The notes under the pieces: generated by a model
Told to the model about the DNA's origin: nothing
Database searches by the model: none
The model's input: the letters and a program-made list of their open reading frames with translations, nothing else
Shown here: positions 60,107 to 64,000 of the stretch, piece by piece
Layout: every line of letters begins with the position of its first letter
How positions within the stretch are numbered: position 1 is the stretch's first letter
Program-made: the position numbers and the translations under genes
From: Azospirillum sp. RU38E
GTDB lineage: Bacteria > Pseudomonadota > Alphaproteobacteria > Azospirillales > Azospirillaceae
Length of the DNA stretch: 64,000 nucleotides
Assembly (NCBI RefSeq): GCF_900188385.1
Contig: NZ_FZOI01000003.1
Span: 310,001-374,000, forward strand
Reading direction: 5' to 3'

Positions 60107-61636
60107 TTCCGCTTCCAGCGGCAAAGCCAGGAACTGCTGTTCGCCCTTGCGGTCCAGCAGCAGCAGCACGGCCTTCTGGCCGGCCTTGCGGGCGGCATCC
60201 ACCTTGGCCTGCACATCGGCCGGCGTTGCCACCGCCTGCTGGCTGACCTCCAGCACCAGATCGCCCGGCCGCAACTGGCGGGCCTGGGAGGCGCTGCCGG
60301 GGGCAACCTTGGTGATGACCACGCCCTTGGCATCCTCCGCCAGTTCATACTGACGGCGCAGGGCCGGCGTCACCGGCGACAGGGTCAGGCCCAGCGCTTC
60401 CACCTGGGTCTGCTGGGCCTTGGCGTCGGGCTTGGCCTGTTCCTCTTCCTCTGCCGCCTCCGGGTCCACGACGCTGGCCGGCAGTTCGGCCAGGGTGACG
60501 GTGACATTCTGCTTCACCCCCTTGCGGGAGATGGCGACCGTCACCTTCTTGCCCACGGGGGTTTCGGCCACCATGCGCGGCAGGGCGCGGTTATTGGCCA
60601 CATCCTTGCCATCGAAGCTGAGGATCACGTCGCCCGGCTTCAGGCCGGCGGCAGCGGCGGGGCTGCCATCGCTGACGGTGCCGACCAGGGCGCCCTTGTC
60701 ATTGGGCAGGCCCATGCTTTCGGCGATGGCGGGCGTCACGCTCTGGATCTGCACGCCCAGCCAGCCGCGCCGCACCTTGCCGCCCTTGCGCAGTTCCTCG
60801 ATCACGGTGCGGGCCATGTTGGCGGGGATAGCAAAGCCGATGCCCACACTGTCGCCGGTGCGGCTGAAAATGGCGGTATTGATGCCGACAATCTCACCCT
60901 GCACATTCACCAGCGGGCCACCGGAATTGCCCTGGTTGATGGCGGCGTCGGTCTGCAGAAAATCATCGAAGCGGCCGGCGCCGATATCACGGGCGCGGGC
61001 GGAAATGATGCCGGCGGTGACCGTGCCGCCCAGGCCGAACGGGTTGCCGATGGCCACCACCCAGTCGCCCACCTTCAATTCATCGCTGTTGCCCCATTTC
61101 AGGGCGGTCAGCTTCTGCTTGGATTCGACCTTCAGCAGGGCCAGATCGGTCTCCTTGTCGGTGCCGATCAGCTTGGCCTTCAACTCCGTATGGTCGGCAT
61201 CCTGAAAGACGACGGTGATCTCGTCGGCACCCTCAATCACATGGTTGTTGGTGACGATATAGCCGCTGGCGTCAATGATGAAGCCGGAGCCCAGCGACTG
61301 GGCACGGCGCGGCTTGCCCTGGTTCTGCTGCTGGCGTTCATAGAAATCCTTGAAGAATTCCTCGAACGGGGAACCGGGCGGGAATTCCGGCATCGGGATG
61401 GGGGAGCGCCCGCCCGGCTTGGCCTGGATCGTCTGCGAGGTGGAGATGTTCACCACCGCCGGCAGACTTTTTTCCGCCAGCGGCGCAAAGCTTTCCGGCG
61501 CGCCGCGTTGGGCCAGCGCCACGGAGACATCACCAAAAATCAGGGCCGCCGCCATGAAGGGCAGGGCCACAGCCCGCCGGAACGACAGGCGGCCGAGGGA
61601 CGGGGAAAAATGCGTCACGTCAATCTCCATGGGCAT
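60101..61636 (-). CDS. DegP/HtrA-type periplasmic serine protease
   Basis: About 511 residues from the ATG at 61636 (61630 also possible). The export signal is basic then hydrophobic (SFRRAVALPFMAAALIFGD). The protease domain has catalytic His in YIVTNNHVIEGADEITVV, Asp in KETDLALLKVESKQK and Ser in DAAINQGNSGGPLVNVQGEI. Two PDZ domains follow (RRGWLGVQIQSVTPAIAESM and, after a Glu/Ala-rich linker, VEALGLTLSPVTPALRRQYE). Such proteases degrade or refold damaged envelope proteins. The stop codon is inside the end of hairpin-element copy 3. Confidence 0.95.
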   Translation of the reverse strand: MPMEIDVTHFSPSLGRLSFRRAVALPFMAAALIFGDVSVALAQRGAPESFAPLAEKSLPAVVNISTSQTIQAKPGGRSPIPMPEFPPGSPFEEFFKDFYERQQQNQGKPRRAQSLGSGFIIDASGYIVTNNHVIEGADEITVVFQDADHTELKAKLIGTDKETDLALLKVESKQKLTALKWGNSDELKVGDWVVAIGNPFGLGGTVTAGIISARARDIGAGRFDDFLQTDAAINQGNSGGPLVNVQGEIVGINTAIFSRTGDSVGIGFAIPANMARTVIEELRKGGKVRRGWLGVQIQSVTPAIAESMGLPNDKGALVGTVSDGSPAAAAGLKPGDVILSFDGKDVANNRALPRMVAETPVGKKVTVAISRKGVKQNVTVTLAELPASVVDPEAAEEEEQAKPDAKAQQTQVEALGLTLSPVTPALRRQYELAEDAKGVVITKVAPGSASQARQLRPGDLVLEVSQQAVATPADVQAKVDAARKAGQKAVLLLLDRKGEQQFLALPLEAEK

Positions 61637-61823
61637 GTATCCAGCGCCCCGGCCGGTGGAATAACCGGCCCTGTCAGGGACACCCCGGCAGCCCCGCCCT
61701 GACAACCGGGCCACCGATGCGCAGGAATATAGGCTGCAAAGGCCCAACAGGCGAAGAAATCCTTGTGAGGTAGGCGAACTGACCCCAAGGCCGTGTTCCA
61801 GGGTGGCGCCCCCGGCCCTTTCA

Positions 61824-61848
61824 CGCTATATCCTGATAGACATAACGA
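61824..61848. promoter_or_regulatory. Possible ModE/molybdenum box upstream of modA
   Basis: CGCTATAT, 8 bases, ACATAACGA. The arms resemble the two halves of the ModE-type molybdate-responsive operator (CGNTATAT ... ATATAACGA), with one mismatch in the right arm. The position just ahead of modA fits repression by molybdate. Confidence 0.5.
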
Positions 61849-61876
61849 CCCCCCCATCGCCAGGATGCTGCCTGCC

Positions 61877-62650
61877 ATGTCGCTTCTCCGCCGCCCCGTG
61901 ATTACCGGCCTGCTGGCCGGATTGCTGCTGCTGCTGTCGCCCGCCCCCGGCCTGGCGCAGGAACGGCCGGTCACCGTCTTTGCCGCCGCCAGCCTGAAGA
62001 CGGCGCTGGACAATGCCCTGACCGATTACAAGGCCAAGGGCGGGCCGGCGGCCAGCGTCTCCTATGCCGCCTCCTCTGCCCTGGCCAAGCAGATTGCGGC
62101 GGGGGCACCGGCGGATATGTTCATTTCCGCCGATCAGGACTGGATGGACCATCTGGCCAAGCAGAACCTGATCCGCCCGGAAAGCCGGGTGACGCTGCTG
62201 GGCAATCAGTTGGTGCTGGTGGCCAGGGCCGGGGCCAAGCCCGGCACCATTGCCGACCTGCCCGCCCTGCTGGGTGCCGATGGCAAGCTGGCCATGGCCG
62301 ATACCGCCGGCGTACCCGCCGGCAAATATGGCAAGGCGGCGCTGACCAAGCTGGGCCTGTGGGACAAGGTGCAGGGCCGCATCGCCCAGGCGGAGAATGT
62401 CCGCGCCGCCCTGGCCCTGGTGGCGCGGGGGGAGGCACCGGCCGGCATCGTTTATCTCAGCGATGCGCGGGCCGAACCGGGGGTTTCCATCGTCGCCACC
62501 TTCCCGGCCGGCAGCCACGCCCCCATCGAATATCCGGCCGCCCTGCTGGCCAGCAGCCGGGGCGGGGCAGCCAAGCTGCTGGAATTCCTTTCCAGCCCCG
62601 CCGCGCGACGGCATTTTGAGGAACAGGGATTCACGGTTCTGGTGAAATAA
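61877..62650 (+). CDS. modA: Molybdate-binding periplasmic protein ModA
   Basis: 257 residues. The signal peptide (LLRRPVITGLLAGLLLLLSP, APGLAQ) precedes a family 2 anion-binding fold: VTVFAAASLKTALDNALTDY, VSYAASSALAKQIAAGAPAD, MFISADQDWMDHLAKQNLIR, LAMADTAGVPAGKYGKAALT and GIVYLSDARAEPGVSIVATF. It captures molybdate or tungstate for the ModBC importer. The ATG at 61877 is preferred; ATG 61865 is close. Element copy 4 starts at its stop codon and separates it from modB. Confidence 0.97.
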   Translation: MSLLRRPVITGLLAGLLLLLSPAPGLAQERPVTVFAAASLKTALDNALTDYKAKGGPAASVSYAASSALAKQIAAGAPADMFISADQDWMDHLAKQNLIRPESRVTLLGNQLVLVARAGAKPGTIADLPALLGADGKLAMADTAGVPAGKYGKAALTKLGLWDKVQGRIAQAENVRAALALVARGEAPAGIVYLSDARAEPGVSIVATFPAGSHAPIEYPAALLASSRGGAAKLLEFLSSPAARRHFEEQGFTVLVK

Positions 62651-62795
62651 GGCCAAGGGGCATGTCTCATGCCCCTTGGAGGCCAGCGACCGCTGGCCCG
62701 GCGCCCATGCGCCGCAAGCCAAGCCCGCGGATGCGGGCGCCCGGCGATTGAGGGAACACGAAATCTCCCTTGATCGGTCACGATCAAGGGAGATT
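62651..62795 (+). repeat. Dispersed multi-hairpin element, copy 4, between modA and modB
   Basis: Begins right after the modA TAA. Hairpin A has a wholly different stem (CCAAGGGGCAT / ATGCCCCTTGG); B is GGCCAGC-GACC-GCTGGCC; C is GGCGC/GCGCC; linker CAAGCCAAG; D is GCCCGC-GGAT-GCGGGC; linker GAGGGAACACG; E is AAATCTCCCTTGATCGG... returning GATCAAGGGAGATT. The AGGA ribosome site of modB immediately follows. The terminal ATACCAA is not kept at the left end. Confidence 0.85.
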
Positions 62796-62805
62796 AGGAT
62801 AAGCC

Positions 62806-63507
62806 TTGGCGGACTGGTTCACAGCAGAGGAATGGACGGCGATTGCGCTGTCGCTGAAGGTGGCCGCCTGGGCCACCCTGGTCAGCCTGCCGCCCGGTGT
62901 GGCGGTGGCCTGGCTGCTGGCACGACGGCCCTTTCCGGGGCGTATCCTGCTGGATGGGTTGGTGCACCTGCCGCTGGTGCTGCCGCCGGTCGTCACCGGC
63001 TATATCCTGTTGATCCTGTTCGGGCGGCAGGGGCCTTTGGGCAAGCTGTTGGCGGAAATTGGCATCGTGCTGGCCTTTAACTGGACCGGGGCGGTGCTGG
63101 CCTGTGCCGTCATGGCCTTTCCCCTGCTGGTACGGGCCATCCGCCTGTCGCTGGAGGCGGTGGATACAAGGCTGGAACAGGCCGCCGGCACCCTGGGGGC
63201 CCCGCCCTGGGCCGTGTTCGCCACCGTCACCCTGCCGCTGGCCCTGCCCGGCGTGGTGGCCGGCGCCATCCTGTGCTTTGCCAAGGCGTTGGGGGAATTC
63301 GGGGCCACCATCACCTTTGTGTCCAACATTCCCGGCGTCACCCAGACGCTGCCATCGGCCATTTACAGCCATTTGCAGGTGCCGGGTGGCGATGGGCCGG
63401 CGCTGCGGCTGACGCTGGTATCGGCGGCGATTGCCATCATCGCGCTGGTGGCCAGTGAGCTGCTGGCCCGCCGGGTACGCCGGCGGGTGGAGGGGACGGA
63501 TGCTTGA
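62806..63507 (+). CDS. modB: Molybdate ABC transporter permease ModB
   Basis: 233 residues, starting at TTG (62806) with AGGATAA ahead. Five or six membrane helices and the permease loop that meets ModC ([20 protein letters not shown], then [20 protein letters not shown], the EAA-type region) are present. It forms the inner-membrane channel for molybdate delivered by ModA. It overlaps modC by 8 nt. Coupling to modA across the 155-nt gap with the hairpin element may be weakened or tuned (inference). Confidence 0.96.
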   Translation: MADWFTAEEWTAIALSLKVAAWATLVSLPPGVAVAWLLARRPFPGRILLDGLVHLPLVLPPVVTGYILLILFGRQGPLGKLLAEIGIVLAFNWTGAVLACAVMAFPLLVRAIRLSLEAVDTRLEQAAGTLGAPPWAVFATVTLPLALPGVVAGAILCFAKALGEFGATITFVSNIPGVTQTLPSAIYSHLQVPGGDGPALRLTLVSAAIAIIALVASELLARRVRRRVEGTDA

Positions 63508-64000
63508 TCTGGACCTCACATATCGGCGCGGGGACTTCACCCTCACCGCCCGTTTTGCCGCCGGGCCGGGCCTGACCGCCATCACCGGCCCGTCCGGGGC
63601 CGGCAAGACGACGCTGTTGAACCTGATCGCCGGGCTGCTGCGCCCGGCAACCGGGCATATCCGGCTGGACGGGGTGGCGTTAACGGATCTGCCGCCGCAT
63701 CGCCGCCGCATCGGCTATGTGTTTCAGGAAGCGCGGCTGTTCCCGCATCTCAGCGTGCGGCAGAACCTGCGCTATGGAAGGCTGTTCGCCCGCCACCCGG
63801 CCCCGGCCACGCTGGCCGACATTACCGACCTGCTGGATATCGGCCCGCTGCTGGACCGGCGCCCGCGTGACCTGTCGGGCGGGGAAAAGCAGCGGGTCGC
63901 CATCGGCCGCGCCCTGCTGGCCGCCCCGCGCCTGATCTTGCTGGATGAACCGCTGGCCGCCTTGGACGCGGCACGCAAGGCCGAACTGCTGCCCTATCTG
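63500..64000 (+). CDS. modC: Molybdate ABC transporter ATP-binding protein ModC, cut by window edge
   Basis: 167 residues are visible. Walker [22 protein letters not shown]-loop [20 protein letters not shown], signature [17 protein letters not shown] and Walker [20 protein letters not shown] are all intact. It powers molybdate import with ModB. The C-terminal molybdopterin-type regulatory domain expected after residue 230 lies beyond the edge. The ATG at 63500 is inside modB's last codons (GGACGG ahead). Confidence 0.95.
   Translation, partial: MLDLDLTYRRGDFTLTARFAAGPGLTAITGPSGAGKTTLLNLIAGLLRPATGHIRLDGVALTDLPPHRRRIGYVFQEARLFPHLSVRQNLRYGRLFARHPAPATLADITDLLDIGPLLDRRPRDLSGGEKQRVAIGRALLAAPRLILLDEPLAALDAARKAELLPYL

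Noticed and set aside
59981-61702. 573-residue plus-strand frame opposite the DegP-like gene
   Set aside because: Shadow frame; it starts within the hairpin element and has no recognisable domain.

Overview
The window is high-GC, densely coded chromosomal DNA from an alphaproteobacterium, most likely a Rhodospirillales/Azospirillaceae-type organism (inferred from gene content and order, not from a search). Supporting signs are the alphaproteobacterial order ubiA / rsmE / gshA, rsmI-yraN divergent from an LpoA-like lipoprotein, the clpS-clpA pair, minCDE, a second-type heat-shock sigma factor, and an ECF41 sigma factor with its carboxymuconolactone-decarboxylase-like partner. I saw no rRNA, tRNA, IS element, prophage or CRISPR array. 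Genes are cut at both ends: a Zur-like regulator at the left, ModC at the right.

Layout. 1-4.7 kb: zur (partial) and a minus-strand operon of TonB-dependent receptor, small secreted YfiR-like protein and chemoreceptor. 5.0-8.05 kb: SDR protein, exported DUF6134 protein and an iron-sulfur (6-4)-type photolyase. 8.1-13.7 kb: an alpha/beta hydrolase split by a probable frameshift, the ECF41 sigma operon with a recognisable promoter, a GST + MFS pair facing a LysR regulator. 13.7-19.5 kb: ribF, a low-GC unknown gene, MaoC dehydratase, lysophospholipase-like hydrolase, periplasmic binding protein, PhoH, a SHOCT-like protein. 19.8-23.5 kb: minCDE and a peptide-type binding protein. 23.5-30.1 kb: panB, rpoH paralogue, dsbD-like, trxB and a LysR regulator. 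30.1-34.1 kb: a candidate small RNA, two membrane-anchored coiled-coil unknowns, dps, a VOC protein and a PdeM-like phosphoesterase. 34.5-39.5 kb: a class I photolyase, FAD oxidoreductase, DUF1365 and cyclopropane-fatty-acid-synthase operon behind an ECF11-like promoter. 39.5-48.2 kb: degenerate HscB-like protein, DUF29, cysteine desulfurase, hydrolase, PepF, L,D-transpeptidase-fold protein, LpoA-like lipoprotein, rsmI, yraN. 48.2-59.7 kb: two tandem orphan histidine kinases, gshA, rsmE, ubiA, methyltransferase, PhyH-type dioxygenase, GNAT, clpA, clpS. 59.7-64 kb: DegP-type protease and modABC.

How the genes fit together: several relate to oxidative, photo-oxidative and envelope stress (two photolyases, CFA-type lipid modification, a sigma-32 paralogue, Dps, TrxB, DsbD, GshA, GST, DegP-like, ClpSA). 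The SDR-photolyase set and the photolyase/FAD/DUF1365/CFA set are commonly clustered in singlet-oxygen regulons but lie about 26 kb apart here.

The most unusual non-coding feature is a dispersed intergenic element of about 165 bp, with four copies at about 8.1, 34.2, 60.0 and 62.7 kb. It is a string of up to five consecutive hairpins whose stems differ between copies with compensating changes while loops and linkers stay fixed. Three of the four copies begin immediately at a stop codon, one lies inside the mod operon, and one lies between a stop codon and a Rho-independent terminator. A separate 218-bp quasi-palindrome sits at 42.8-43.0 kb, and two candidate small RNAs with CCUCCC segments lie at 30.1 and 19.0 kb.
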